In this document: one piece after another, positions 1-8,496 of the stretch
How the letters are laid out: each line of letters opens with the position of its first letter
Numbering within the stretch: position 1 is the stretch's first letter
From: Cryomorphaceae bacterium
GTDB lineage: Bacteria; Bacteroidota; Bacteroidia; Flavobacteriales_D; Crocinitomicaceae
DNA: 53,475 bases
Assembly (NCBI GenBank): GCA_027483605.1
Contig: JAIXUE010000019.1
Coordinates: 1-53,475 of the forward strand
Direction: 5' to 3'
Notes under the pieces: model-generated
What the model saw: the letters and a program-made list of their open reading frames with translations, nothing else
What the model was told of the DNA's origin: nothing
Database searches by the model: none
Program-made: the position numbers and the translations under genes

Positions 1-591
1 AGACAGGGGTGAGGCTGCTGAGTGAGTAGCGTTAGGATTTGTGGATGATAGCTCAACTTGAGCAGTAGCGAAAGAGGAGATAAGCGATGAAAATGAGGCG
101 CGTGTTGATGTTGCTGTTGATGAATTTGAAGTTGTTGCCGTTGAGGAAGTTGTTGCCGTTGAGGAAGATGTTGTTGTTGACGAAATTGAAGTTGTTGCCG
201 TTGAAGAATTTGAGGTTGTGGTTGATGGAGCGGCAGTCGAAGGAGAGGAAGCTGATGGAGCGGCAGTCGAAGGAGAGGAAGCTGAAGGAGCAGTAGCCGA
301 AGGACTTGTTTGATGTGAAATGAATGATTTGGTAACCAGAAGCAAGAGGAGTAGGGCTGCTGCAGCGGCAAAGGGTTTGTAGCCAAATCTCTTTTTGCGG
401 TAAAGTGCGGCTTTGGGTTCAAAGGTAACAGCAGAGGCCGTATAGGTGGTTTTTGTCCATGCCTCTTGTTCGAGGTCGAGCTCAGGATTTTGAGCAAGGA
501 AATCGTCGAGCGCTTGCTCTTGTGCAGGGCTTAAGTTGCCTTCGAGGGCATCAAAAAGCCATTGATCGATGTTTTCTAATGTAGGTTTCAT
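1..591 (-). CDS. Anti-sigma-factor-like single-pass membrane protein, partial
   Basis: The frame is open from an ATG that overlaps the sigma-factor stop by four bases (ATGA) to the window edge; 197 codons are visible and no stop is seen. The N-terminal ~75 residues look cytoplasmic, with a short acidic segment starting MKPTLENIDQWLFDALEG that resembles the start of Bacteroidota anti-sigma proteins. One hydrophobic helix follows at about residues 74-87 (Ala/Leu run). The rest is a Ser/Thr/Ala/Pro-rich low-complexity stretch that would lie in the periplasm; part of it is encoded by perfect 30-bp and 18-bp tandem repeats. Translational coupling to an ECF sigma factor suggests it holds the sigma factor inactive at the membrane (inference). 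The C-terminal sensor part lies outside the window, so it could instead be a sigma-linked envelope protein. Confidence 0.75.
   Translation of the reverse strand, partial: MKPTLENIDQWLFDALEGNLSPAQEQALDDFLAQNPELDLEQEAWTKTTYTASAVTFEPKAALYRKKRFGYKPFAAAAALLLLLLVTKSFISHQTSPSATAPSASSPSTAAPSASSPSTAAPSTTTSNSSTATTSISSTTTSSSTATTSSTATTSNSSTATSTRASFSSLISSFATAQVELSSTNPNATHSAASPLS
128..163. repeat. 18-bp tandem repeat, two perfect copies
   Basis: Two identical 18-bp units (128-145 and 146-163), with related degenerate copies up to about 205. On the minus strand they encode Ser/Thr/Ala hexapeptides in the same periplasmic low-complexity stretch. Confidence 0.85.
226..285. repeat. 30-bp tandem repeat, two perfect copies
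   Basis: Two identical 30-bp units at 226-255 and 256-285, followed by a degenerate third at 286-315. On the minus strand each encodes the decapeptide SASSPSTAAP (up to rotation) in the low-complexity region of the anti-sigma-like protein. The length is a multiple of three, so copy-number change would keep the frame. Confidence 0.9.
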
Positions 592-1079
592 GAAGCCAAT
601 ACAAATTGTCCGTTAGCGCGTTTTTTGACTTTGAGCCTCGCTCTAAAAAGGTATACTTTCACTTGGGCTTCCGTCAAAGAGAGCATGGAGCCGATTTCTT
701 GATAAGTATAGCCTTCGAGGTCTCGGAGCAACAGAATGCTTTTTTGCAGAGCCGGCAAATCTTTGACCAACAATTCGATGAGTTGTTGGGTTTCAAAGTG
801 CTTGGCTGAGCTATTTGTGCTGCTCCATCCGAGCGAGTCCAAATGCTGTTGTTTGACTTTGTTGCGTTTCACTTGATTGAGCATCAGGTGATTTGCACAA
901 GTAAACAACCAAGCTTTTGCTTTGTCTGCTGTTATGCTTTTTCTGTTGATCCACAATTTTTCAAAGCAGTCTTGTACGGTGTCACGTGCTGGTTCGACAT
1001 CTCGTAAGAAATGCAAACAAAACCTGTACAGCGCGTCGCTGTGGAGGTCTACGCAGGTGTTGTAGTCAGAGCGGTTCAA
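588..1079 (-). CDS. ECF-family RNA polymerase sigma factor
   Basis: The protein has 163 residues, the usual size for an extracytoplasmic-function sigma-70 factor. Region 2 occupies about residues 10-75 (LYRFCLHFLRDVEPARDTVQ then AKAWLFTCANHLMLNQ, the -10 recognition part). Region 4 is at about 100-155, with LRDLEGYTYQEIGSMLSLTE and VKVYLFRARLKVKK forming the helix-turn-helix for the -35 element. The stop codon overlaps the start of the downstream membrane protein, the standard arrangement of a sigma factor with its anti-sigma. The stimulus is unknown; no SusCD-type transport genes sit beside it, so a FecI-type role is not supported here. Confidence 0.93.
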   Translation of the reverse strand: MNRSDYNTCVDLHSDALYRFCLHFLRDVEPARDTVQDCFEKLWINRKSITADKAKAWLFTCANHLMLNQVKRNKVKQQHLDSLGWSSTNSSAKHFETQQLIELLVKDLPALQKSILLLRDLEGYTYQEIGSMLSLTEAQVKVYLFRARLKVKKRANGQFVLAS

Positions 1080-1187
1080 AATTGTGTCCGGCAGTAGAAC
1101 AATTTGTTGGTTGCAAAAGTTACATGGGTGGTAACAATTACTTTAGAAAATTACGATTTTTTACTCGGATAAAAAAAAACTGAGTGC

Positions 1188-1943
1188 TTAGAATCCGAAG
1201 TTGTCAAAACCCGTTTGGGTGAGTTCTTGGTATTTTTCTTCGTTGAACTCGTATAGTAAGGAGGGTTTATGAGGAACTCCGCGCTGTTTTTCTCTTAGGC
1301 TTGATAAGATGTCGAGCTTTTGTATTTTGCGTCTGAAATTGCGCTTGTCTAGGGGTTTGTCTAGGATGGATTCATAGAGGCGGTGCAACTGACTCAAGGT
1401 GAATTTTTCAGGCAAAAGGTTGAAGCCGATGGGCTGTATTTTGATTTTTTGCTTGAGTTTTTCTTTAGCAGCCTGTAAGATCTCGAAGTGGTCAAAGGCG
1501 AGTTCTTTGATTTCATTGACCGGCACCCAATCAGCATTTTTGGCAAATGACGAGGCTTGTGGTTTGTATTGTTGCATCGGTACCAATGTAAAATAAGCGA
1601 CGGTGATTACACGGGCTTCTGGTTCGGCACGGATGCTTTTGAGCCATTCGCGGTCAGATTCTTTATGGATGCGGTCGGGGTCGCCAAAAGCACCCACTTG
1701 CTCCAAATAAATATTGTTGAGGCCAGTGAGTTCGTCTAGAACACGATTGGCGGCCATGTCGAGGTTTTCGTTGTCGTAGATGAGGTTACCAGGAAGGGCC
1801 ATGCGCGGGCCAAATGCCGATGAAATCTCGCCGCGATCGATGAGCAACACAGTGAGTTGTTCGAGGTCAAATCCGAAAATAACGCAGTCAACAGATACGT
1901 TTGGATTGAGTTCTGAATTGATTTTTTTATGAATGTGCTGCAC
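1188..1943 (-). CDS. NrtR-family Nudix transcriptional regulator, probable sugar regulator
   Basis: The protein has 251 residues. An N-terminal Nudix fold covers about residues 10-145 (VSVDCVIFGFDLEQLTVLLI, then ALPGN) and a C-terminal winged-helix domain covers about 155-235 (FTLSQLHRLYESILDKPLDK, NFRRKIQKLDIL), the layout of NrtR and of the Bacteroides arabinose regulator AraR. The Nudix box is damaged: where the consensus has REUxEE this protein has RVLDEL, so two metal-binding glutamates are gone. It is therefore likely a ligand sensor rather than a hydrolase. It is transcribed divergently from the maltose operon across a 72-bp gap that holds a small palindrome. I infer it represses or activates that operon in response to a sugar or sugar phosphate. 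The ligand cannot be read from sequence. Confidence 0.85.
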   Translation of the reverse strand: MQHIHKKINSELNPNVSVDCVIFGFDLEQLTVLLIDRGEISSAFGPRMALPGNLIYDNENLDMAANRVLDELTGLNNIYLEQVGAFGDPDRIHKESDREWLKSIRAEPEARVITVAYFTLVPMQQYKPQASSFAKNADWVPVNEIKELAFDHFEILQAAKEKLKQKIKIQPIGFNLLPEKFTLSQLHRLYESILDKPLDKRNFRRKIQKLDILSSLREKQRGVPHKPSLLYEFNEEKYQELTQTGFDNFGF

Positions 1944-1960
1944 GTATGAAGTATTATCTA

Positions 1961-1968
1961 TATATTTG
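1961..1968 (+). promoter_or_regulatory. Putative -7 element of the maltose operon promoter
   Basis: TATATTTG matches the Bacteroidota -7 consensus TAnnTTTG. It lies 47 bp upstream of the kinase ATG. I see no good TTG at 17-23 bp upstream, which may mean the promoter needs an activator. Confidence 0.4.
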
Positions 1969-1972
1969 GATA

Positions 1973-1987
1973 GTGTAAAATTGACAC
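1973..1987. promoter_or_regulatory. Candidate operator palindrome (GTGT-N7-ACAC)
   Basis: A 15-bp inverted repeat with 4-bp arms, GTGT and ACAC, lies between the divergent regulator and kinase genes. It falls between the two opposing promoter motifs TATATTTG (plus) and TAGCTTTG (minus), where one bound protein could control both. The arms are short, so chance is possible. Confidence 0.35.
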
Positions 1988-2013
1988 AAAGCTATCATTC
2001 ACTCTATTACAAA
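1987..2013 (-). promoter_or_regulatory. Putative promoter of the Nudix regulator gene
   Basis: On the minus strand TTTG (2013-2010) is followed after 15 bp by TAGCTTTG (1994-1987), a match to TAnnTTTG. The spacer is shorter than the usual 19-21 bp. The start codon is 43 bp downstream. Confidence 0.35.
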
Positions 2014-2015
2014 CT

Positions 2016-2879
2016 ATGTATTTCATTATTGAAAGTGGTTCTACCAAAAGCGACTGGGTATTAGTAGACAACAAAAATAACCAAAGTTTTTTTTCAACAA
2101 TGGGCTTCAATCCATATTTTCATTCAGCTGACATCATCGAGGCTGAGCTGAAGAAAAACACAGATATCTTACAATTGGCTTCCGGCATTAAAGGTCTTTA
2201 CTTTTATGGTGCTGGTTGTTCAAGTCCCGAACTCAACCAAATTGTGGAAGAAGGCTTGCGCCGTATTTTTCCAGCGGCAGCTATTTTAGTAGAACACGAT
2301 TTGCTTGCTTGTGCTTATGCTACCTACAACGGTAAGCCAGGAATCTCCTGCATTATCGGAACCGGAAGTAACTCTTGTTATTTTGATGGGCAGCATTTGT
2401 TAGAAGAAGTGCCCGCTTTGGGTTATGTGCTCGGAGACGAAGGCAGTGGCAGTTACTTTGGAAAGCAATTGCTCTCTTCATTTTTATATCACCACTTGCC
2501 TGCAGAGATTGAGGCAGATTTCATCGCTACCTACCAACTCGATAAAGACCTGATTGTCGATCGTGTCTACCGCGAGCCAAACGCCAATGTATTTATTGCG
2601 TCATTCATGCCCTTTATTGCCAAGCACAAAGCGCATCCCTTCTTTTCAGAAATGGTCTATAATGGTTTCAAGCATTTCATGAAAGTGCACGTATGTTGTT
2701 ACGATGACTACCACAACACAGAAGTTCATTTTGTAGGTTCACTCTCTAAAATTTTTGAAAAAGAATTATTTGAAGCAGCAGCCGAATTGCAAATTCAAAT
2801 TGCCTCCATTATTCAAAAGCCCGTTATTGGCCTTGTTAATTACCACCTCAAGTACATTCTTAAAACAGAAACTGTTTAA
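2016..2879 (+). CDS. BadF/BadG-type sugar kinase (N-acetylglucosamine-kinase-like)
   Basis: The protein has 287 residues and the actin-like ATPase fold of the BadF/BadG/BcrA family that includes eukaryotic-type GlcNAc kinase. The phosphate-1 motif is ESGSTKSDW at residues 6-14, a central IIGTGSNSCY and LGDEGSGSYFG follow at about 114-153, and FVGSLS marks the C-terminal ATP site. It is the first gene of the maltose operon and is followed after 2 bp by the amylase. In that context it most likely phosphorylates the free glucose released by maltose phosphorylase (inference); annotation by family alone would call it an N-acetylglucosamine kinase. No other hexokinase is present in the window. Confidence 0.82.
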   Translation: MYFIIESGSTKSDWVLVDNKNNQSFFSTMGFNPYFHSADIIEAELKKNTDILQLASGIKGLYFYGAGCSSPELNQIVEEGLRRIFPAAAILVEHDLLACAYATYNGKPGISCIIGTGSNSCYFDGQHLLEEVPALGYVLGDEGSGSYFGKQLLSSFLYHHLPAEIEADFIATYQLDKDLIVDRVYREPNANVFIASFMPFIAKHKAHPFFSEMVYNGFKHFMKVHVCCYDDYHNTEVHFVGSLSKIFEKELFEAAAELQIQIASIIQKPVIGLVNYHLKYILKTETV

Positions 2880-2881
2880 TC

Positions 2882-4204
2882 ATGAAAAAAATCATTAGCT
2901 CCCTTCTTTTTGGCTTTTGTGCCTTGCTTGTAAATGCCCAAGTTTATACCCCTGATTGGGTTAAAAACGCCACCATCTATGAAGTCAATGTGCGTCAGTT
3001 TTCACCTGAAGGCACCTTGGCAGGGGTGCAAGCACAGTTGCCACGACTCAAAGAAATGGGAGTTGATATCCTTTGGCTGATGCCTATTCATCCGATCGGT
3101 GAACTCAACAGAAAAGGATCTTTAGGGAGCTACTACGCCGTGCGTGATTACAGAAAAGTAAACCCTGAATTCGGTACGCAGGAAGATTTTACAGCACTTG
3201 TTAATGCCGCACATGAGCTAGGCATGAAAGTTATACTCGACTGGGTAGCCAATCACACTTCACCGGATCACATCTGGATTCAGCAAGGAAAATTGAGTTG
3301 GTATACACTAGACAAAGAAGGAAAAGTTCAGCCAACAATTGGCACCGACTGGACCGACGTAGCCGATTTGAATTTCGACAACCCTGACATGCGTCAAGAA
3401 ATGATTAGCTGCATGTCACAATGGGTACAAGAATACGATGTCGATGGTTTTCGTTGCGATGTCGCAGGTTGGGTGCCCATGGACTTTTGGTTAGAAGCCC
3501 GCACCGCACTCAATCAAATCAAACCAGTATTTATGTTGGCAGAAGCTGAAGGAAATGAACTCTACAAAGCTTTTGAAATGACATATGGTTGGGAATTGCA
3601 CCACATTATGAACGACATTGCCAAAGGAAAGAAAAATGCAAGCGACATACATGCTTTCTTTAGCAAACCGGCTTTGCCTAACAACGGTTTTCAAATGAAT
3701 TTCACTTCCAACCACGACGAAAATTCTTGGAACGGTACTGAAATGGAGCGCTTGGGCCCTGCACTTGAAGCTTTTGCAGTTTTTGCCGCTACAATAGACG
3801 GCATGCCCTTGGTATACAACGGGCAAGAAACTTCATTAGACCGTCGCCTCAAGTTTTTTGAGAAAGACCCAATTAACTGGGATAAAATGGATAAAGTATC
3901 CTTTTATCAAACGCTTTTAAATCTTCATCAAACACACCCAGCCCTGATCGTGGGGAAAGGTCAGACAAAGCCAAGATTTCTATCCAAAGCAACAGACAAA
4001 GCCCATTTGGTTTATGTGAGAGAAAAAGACGGTCGTCAAGTTTTAGTCGTTCTGAATTTGAGCGCAGAGGCCAAAACAATCTCTTTTACCGACGAGGCCA
4101 CTGCGGGCAATTTCACCGATCTTTTCACCCAACAAGCTGTCTCGTTTAAACCAGCGCACAGCTTCAAGCTAGGTCCTTGGGCTTATGCGGTTTATGTTCG
4201 CTAA
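2882..4204 (+). CDS. Periplasmic GH13 alpha-amylase family enzyme
   Basis: The protein has 440 residues with a signal peptide ending near residue 19 (LVNAQ) and no lipobox, so it should be periplasmic. The four GH13 motifs are present: DWVANHT at 120-126, GFRCDVAG at 189-196 with the nucleophile D193, FMLAEAEG at about 217-224 with the acid/base E221, and FTSNHDEN at 274-281 with the transition-state Asp 279. A short beta C-domain ends the protein. It resembles the small amylases that trim maltodextrins before uptake in Bacteroidota. It sits between the kinase and the sugar transporter genes, 19 bp before the latter. Confidence 0.9.
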   Translation: MKKIISSLLFGFCALLVNAQVYTPDWVKNATIYEVNVRQFSPEGTLAGVQAQLPRLKEMGVDILWLMPIHPIGELNRKGSLGSYYAVRDYRKVNPEFGTQEDFTALVNAAHELGMKVILDWVANHTSPDHIWIQQGKLSWYTLDKEGKVQPTIGTDWTDVADLNFDNPDMRQEMISCMSQWVQEYDVDGFRCDVAGWVPMDFWLEARTALNQIKPVFMLAEAEGNELYKAFEMTYGWELHHIMNDIAKGKKNASDIHAFFSKPALPNNGFQMNFTSNHDENSWNGTEMERLGPALEAFAVFAATIDGMPLVYNGQETSLDRRLKFFEKDPINWDKMDKVSFYQTLLNLHQTHPALIVGKGQTKPRFLSKATDKAHLVYVREKDGRQVLVVLNLSAEAKTISFTDEATAGNFTDLFTQQAVSFKPAHSFKLGPWAYAVYVR

Positions 4205-4223
4205 TCGCTAACAACTATACGCC

Positions 4224-5573
4224 ATGCAAACAAAAACCAACCTTTCGTTTTGGCAAATCTGGAACATGAGCTTTGGCTTCATGGGTATCCAATTTGGTTT
4301 TGCCCTTCAAGGCGGCTATATGTCACGGATCTTTCAGACGCTCGGTGCGTCACCAGAAGAAATTCCTGGCTTATGGATTGCAGCCCCGCTCACAGGTCTT
4401 ATTGTACAACCCATTATCGGTTTTCTATCTGATCGCACTTGGTCAGTGCGTTTTGGGCGCCGCAAGCCCTATTTTTTGATTGGCGCCATTCTCAGTTCAC
4501 TTGCGCTTTTCTTTGTGCCTTATTCCTCAACGCTCTGGATTGCGGCAGGCTTCCTCTGGATGCTCGACGCCTCTATCAACATCAGCATGGAGCCTTTTCG
4601 TGCACTTGTCGCCGATAAATTACCAGAGGCTCAGCGTTCTTATGGTTTTATTTTACAGACGCTCATCATTGGAATAGGTACATGGGTAGCTTCGAATTTA
4701 CCTTGGATGGTTTCCAAGTTAGGTTTTTCTGAGGACACAGCAGCAAAAGGAATTCCGATGAATGTAAAGGTTGCTTTTGCGATTGGTGCCGTCATCTTCC
4801 TCGGGAGTATTCTATATACCATATTTACAACTGAAGAATATCCTCCATCTGATGAAGATGCATTTAAAAAAGAAAAGAAAAACGCCAATTTCCTCAAAGA
4901 TTTCTGGGGTTCTGTAAGCAGCATGTCTCCAACGATGCTGAAGCTCGGACTGATTCAATTCTTTAGTTGGTTTGCTTTTTTTACCATGTGGAGCATGGCC
5001 ACACCTGCACTAACTGCTCATTTATATGACGCGCCATCGCCAAGTGAGTCCTTGTCTAAAATTGATCCAGAAGCTTTTGAACTCATGAATTCCTCATTTC
5101 AAAAAGCAGCCGACGCTGTCGGTTCCAATATGGGTGTTTACGGCCTTACTTCTATGCTTTTTGCACTTGCCCTCACATTTTATGCAGCAAAATATAGCGT
5201 GAATCGCAAATGGGTGCATTTGCTTTCATTGGTAGCTGGTGGTCTGGGCTTTATACTCATGAGCGTGATCTCTGGCCCCGAATACCTTTGGTTCTGTTTT
5301 GCACTTATTGGTTTTGCTTGGGGAAGTATCTTATCGATGCCTTATGCCATGCTGTCTAGCACAGTAGATGAAAGCAAAATGGGCCTCATGATGGGCTTGT
5401 TCAATATGTTTATCGTGATTCCTCAGATTATTGCTGCTTTGGGAGGTGTAAACCTGCTTTCCGGGTTATTCGGAGACGGTCCAATTGCACCAATGCTGTT
5501 AGCCGGTGCTTCTCTTGTTTTAGCAGGCTTACTCAACTTGATTCTTACCGACAAGCAAATCACGCGTGGATAA
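4224..5573 (+). CDS. MFS sugar transporter, SLC45/sucrose-transporter-like
   Basis: The protein has 449 residues and about 12 hydrophobic segments, with a hydrophilic loop near residues 212-230 and another near 270-300. The loop after helix 2-3 carries [16 protein letters not shown], the RxGRRxP signature of the SLC45/plant SUT group of disaccharide/H+ symporters. The gene lies between amylase and mutase/phosphorylase, so maltose (or short maltodextrin) import into the cytoplasm is the likely role. This carrier replaces a phosphotransferase or ABC importer. Its stop codon is one base before the ATG of the mutase gene. Confidence 0.88.
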   Translation: MQTKTNLSFWQIWNMSFGFMGIQFGFALQGGYMSRIFQTLGASPEEIPGLWIAAPLTGLIVQPIIGFLSDRTWSVRFGRRKPYFLIGAILSSLALFFVPYSSTLWIAAGFLWMLDASINISMEPFRALVADKLPEAQRSYGFILQTLIIGIGTWVASNLPWMVSKLGFSEDTAAKGIPMNVKVAFAIGAVIFLGSILYTIFTTEEYPPSDEDAFKKEKKNANFLKDFWGSVSSMSPTMLKLGLIQFFSWFAFFTMWSMATPALTAHLYDAPSPSESLSKIDPEAFELMNSSFQKAADAVGSNMGVYGLTSMLFALALTFYAAKYSVNRKWVHLLSLVAGGLGFILMSVISGPEYLWFCFALIGFAWGSILSMPYAMLSSTVDESKMGLMMGLFNMFIVIPQIIAALGGVNLLSGLFGDGPIAPMLLAGASLVLAGLLNLILTDKQITRG

Positions 5574-5574
5574 C

Positions 5575-6210
5575 ATGAAAGCTTTTTTATTCGACCTCGA
5601 CGGTGTCTTGGTCAGTACAGAACACAACCATTTTTTAGCTTGGCAGCGCTGTGCCCATTCATTGGGAATTGAATTTACCGAGAAAGAAAATGAACTTTTG
5701 AAAGGGGTGAGCAGGGTAGATTCGCTCAAAAAAATCCTTGAATTAGGTTCAAAAACCATTTCAGATACCGAGTTTGAGGCCTTGTTAAAAAGCAAAAATG
5801 ATTTTTATTTGGATTCCATCCAAGAACTAAATCAAAGTAATTTGCTGCCGGGTGTTTTGGACTTGTTAAATCAAGCGAAAGAACGCGGAATTTTACTAGG
5901 AGTGGGTTCTTCTAGTAAGAATGCCAATTTCATTTTAGACAAACTCCGTATCCGTTCCTATTTTCAGGTCGTGATCGACGGAAACGGCGTTCAAGACCCC
6001 AAACCACATCCGGAAGTCTTTCTCAATGGAGCTAAGGCTTTGGGTCTTGACCCATCGGTATGTATGGTTTTTGAAGATGCAGCATCTGGTATTGCCGCAG
6101 CAAAAGCAGGCGGATTCACTGCCGTTGGAGTAGGCAATCCAAACATTAAAGACCAAGCAGATATATATTTGAACGATTTGACAGCATTTAGAGTAGAGCA
6201 ACATGCGTAA
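5575..6210 (+). CDS. pgmB: Beta-phosphoglucomutase (HAD family)
   Basis: The protein has 211 residues. The HAD nucleophile motif is FDLDGVLV at residues 5-12, with the Asp pair DLD. A helical cap follows, then GSSSKN for motif II, and KPHPEVF with VFEDAASGIAAAKAGG for motifs III and IV. The start chosen is the ATG one base after the transporter stop; an upstream GTG in frame would add three residues and overlap the transporter. The enzyme converts beta-glucose-1-phosphate to glucose-6-phosphate. The next gene, a GH65 phosphorylase, makes that substrate and overlaps it by 8 bp, so the two are translationally coupled. Confidence 0.93.
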   Translation: MKAFLFDLDGVLVSTEHNHFLAWQRCAHSLGIEFTEKENELLKGVSRVDSLKKILELGSKTISDTEFEALLKSKNDFYLDSIQELNQSNLLPGVLDLLNQAKERGILLGVGSSSKNANFILDKLRIRSYFQVVIDGNGVQDPKPHPEVFLNGAKALGLDPSVCMVFEDAASGIAAAKAGGFTAVGVGNPNIKDQADIYLNDLTAFRVEQHA

Positions 6211-8485
6211 TTTATTTGACATTGATCCTTGGAAGATCATCGAAAGCAAATTTGACCAGAGTAAACAACAACAAGCCGAAAGTATTTTTAGTATCGGCAA
6301 TGGTTCATTTGGCCAGCGCGCCAATTTTGAAGAAAAATACAGTGGGCCTTCTTTACAAGGAAGCTACATAGGTGGCGTTTATTACCCGGACAAAACACGC
6401 GTTGGGTGGTGGAAAAACGGTTATCCAGAATATTTCGCCAAAGTTGTGAACTCTACCAACTGGATCGGCATAGACATCAGCATTGACGGCGAACAGCTCG
6501 ATCTCAACGTTCAGCAAGTGAAGTATTTTCACCGAGAACTGGATATGCAAAAAGGTTTGCTCAAAAGAACAGTCCGCGTTGTTTTTGGTAGCGGTAAAGA
6601 ACTTGAAATTGAGAGCATTCGCTTTTGCTCAATGGCCCGCGAAGAAATTGCAGCTATTTCTTACGCTGTGACACCACTTAATTTCAGCGGCAATATCAAG
6701 TTTACGCCATATCTAGACGGCAATGTAAGCAACCACGACGCCAACTACGATGAATTCTTTTGGCAAGAAGATGCCCGCAAAGTAGATTTGCAGAAGGGTA
6801 TCTTGTGTACGCGTACTAAAAAAACAGCTTTTTGCGTGGCTATTGCCATGCGTTTCAGCTTTTGGAGAGAGCAAGAATTGCTTGCGATCCATCCGAACGT
6901 AGCCCAACGTGAGCTTTATGTGGAAAACAATTTTGAGCATTACCTCGAGCAAGGAGTGCGTTTTACCCTTAAAAAGTATGTTGCAGTAACATCCACCATT
7001 AACCACTCTGAGTTTGAACTCTCTGCCAAAGCCATCAAGCGCGTACGCGATGCTTACACCACTGGTTTTGATACTTTGCGCGCTGAACACGAAGCAGCTT
7101 GGGCCGATATCTGGAAAAGCGCCGATATTTCCATTGAGGGCGATGTCGCTGCTCAGCAAGGTATCCGTTTCAATATCTTTCACCTGTACCAAACTTATAC
7201 GGGTAAAAATGCGAAGCTCAACATTGGGCCCAAAGGTTTTACTGGTGAAAAATACGGTGGCGCAACTTATTGGGATACAGAAGCCTACTGCTTGCCCTTT
7301 TACCTCAAAACTGCAGATCCATCAGTGGCAAGACAGCTTTTGGTATATCGCTACAACCACCTCGACCGCGCTATAGAAAATGCCGAAAAACTCGGTTTCA
7401 AAGACGGTGCAGCGCTCTACCCAATGGTAACCATGAACGGCGAAGAGTGTCACAACGAGTGGGAAATCACCTTTGAAGAAATTCATCGAAATGGGGCCAT
7501 TGCCTTTGGGATTTACAATTATGTGCGCCACACCGGCGACCACGCTTACTTAGACACTTACGGCTTGCCAGTTTTAGCAGGAATCGCGCGCTTTTGGGCG
7601 CAGCGCTTCAATTGGTCAGCAGCCAAGCAAGCCTACGTGATGCTCGGTGTTACGGGCCCCAACGAATACGAAAACAATGTCAATAACAATTGGTATACCA
7701 ACTACATTGCACGTTGGTGTATTTCTTATTGCTTAGAAGTCAACGCTAAGGTCAATGCCGACCTCCCTCAAAAGTTGTCTGCCCAAGAAATTGACAAATT
7801 CCAACACATTGCAGCCAACGTTTACTTTCCAACTTTGGATGGTACTTCCATCTTTTTGCAGCAAGATGGCTTCATGGATAAAGAACAGCTCAGCACTGCT
7901 GATCTTCCTATAGCGGAGCGTCCAATTAACCAACACTGGTCCTGGGACCGCATTTTGCGCTCTATATTTATCAAACAGGCTGATGTTTTGCAAGGTCTTT
8001 ATCTTTTTGAAGACCATTTCTCTGAGGACATCATTCGCGAAAATTTCGACTTCTACGAACCCAAAACCGTTCACGAATCTTCCTTATCTCCTTGTGTACA
8101 CGTGATTTTAGCGGCAAAAATCAAGCGTCTAGATAAAGCGCTCGAATTGTACCTTCGAACAAGCCGACTAGACCTCGACGATTACAATCACGAAGCCGAT
8201 GAGGGCTTGCACATTACTTCAATGGCAGGTACCTGGATGTCTGTTGTAGAAGGCTTGGCGGGCGTTCGTGTGTATGAAAATGGCTTGTCAATAAACCCGC
8301 AAATTCCAAAGCCTTGGAGCAGTTATTCCTTTCAAATTCGCTATCAAAATCAACCACTAGCCATAGCGATCAGTCAGCATAAAGTAACTATTACTAACTT
8401 AGGTTCAGCGCTGATTTCATGTGAACTAGCAGGTGCCGCCGTTCAAATTGAGGTAGGTGCCACGCATGAAGCAGCACTGAAGTAA
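6203..8485 (+). CDS. GH65 maltose phosphorylase
   Basis: The protein has 760 residues, the normal size of GH65 phosphorylases. An N-terminal beta-sandwich covers about residues 1-270, an (alpha/alpha)6 barrel about 310-680, and a small beta C-domain the rest. The general acid is Glu488 in GVTGPNEYENN, aligned with the acid of Lactobacillus maltose phosphorylase. FDIDPW and SIFSIGNGSFGQR at the N terminus are family landmarks. No signal peptide is present, so it acts in the cytoplasm: maltose plus phosphate to glucose plus beta-glucose-1-phosphate. The overlapping pgmB uses that product. Kojibiose or trehalose phosphorylase activity is possible by family, but the amylase-rich context favours maltose. 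Confidence 0.92.
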   Translation: MRNLFDIDPWKIIESKFDQSKQQQAESIFSIGNGSFGQRANFEEKYSGPSLQGSYIGGVYYPDKTRVGWWKNGYPEYFAKVVNSTNWIGIDISIDGEQLDLNVQQVKYFHRELDMQKGLLKRTVRVVFGSGKELEIESIRFCSMAREEIAAISYAVTPLNFSGNIKFTPYLDGNVSNHDANYDEFFWQEDARKVDLQKGILCTRTKKTAFCVAIAMRFSFWREQELLAIHPNVAQRELYVENNFEHYLEQGVRFTLKKYVAVTSTINHSEFELSAKAIKRVRDAYTTGFDTLRAEHEAAWADIWKSADISIEGDVAAQQGIRFNIFHLYQTYTGKNAKLNIGPKGFTGEKYGGATYWDTEAYCLPFYLKTADPSVARQLLVYRYNHLDRAIENAEKLGFKDGAALYPMVTMNGEECHNEWEITFEEIHRNGAIAFGIYNYVRHTGDHAYLDTYGLPVLAGIARFWAQRFNWSAAKQAYVMLGVTGPNEYENNVNNNWYTNYIARWCISYCLEVNAKVNADLPQKLSAQEIDKFQHIAANVYFPTLDGTSIFLQQDGFMDKEQLSTADLPIAERPINQHWSWDRILRSIFIKQADVLQGLYLFEDHFSEDIIRENFDFYEPKTVHESSLSPCVHVILAAKIKRLDKALELYLRTSRLDLDDYNHEADEGLHITSMAGTWMSVVEGLAGVRVYENGLSINPQIPKPWSSYSFQIRYQNQPLAIAISQHKVTITNLGSALISCELAGAAVQIEVGATHEAALK

Positions 8486-8496
8486 TTCAGGTTGCC

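Noticed and set aside
87-296. Plus-strand open frame of 69 residues rich in Leu, Lys and Arg
   Set aside because: It is the reverse complement of the Ser/Thr-rich repeat region of the anti-sigma-like gene; the minus frame runs on from a coupled start codon and has family-like sequence.
1080-1187. Possible sigma-factor promoter and a terminator for the Nudix gene
   Set aside because: The nearest promoter match has one extra base (TAACTTTTG) and the T tract at 1171-1180 is not preceded by a clear hairpin, so neither is listed.
5566-5574. GTG start for the phosphoglucomutase
   Set aside because: It would overlap the transporter stop and add only three residues; the ATG one base after that stop gives the normal HAD start.
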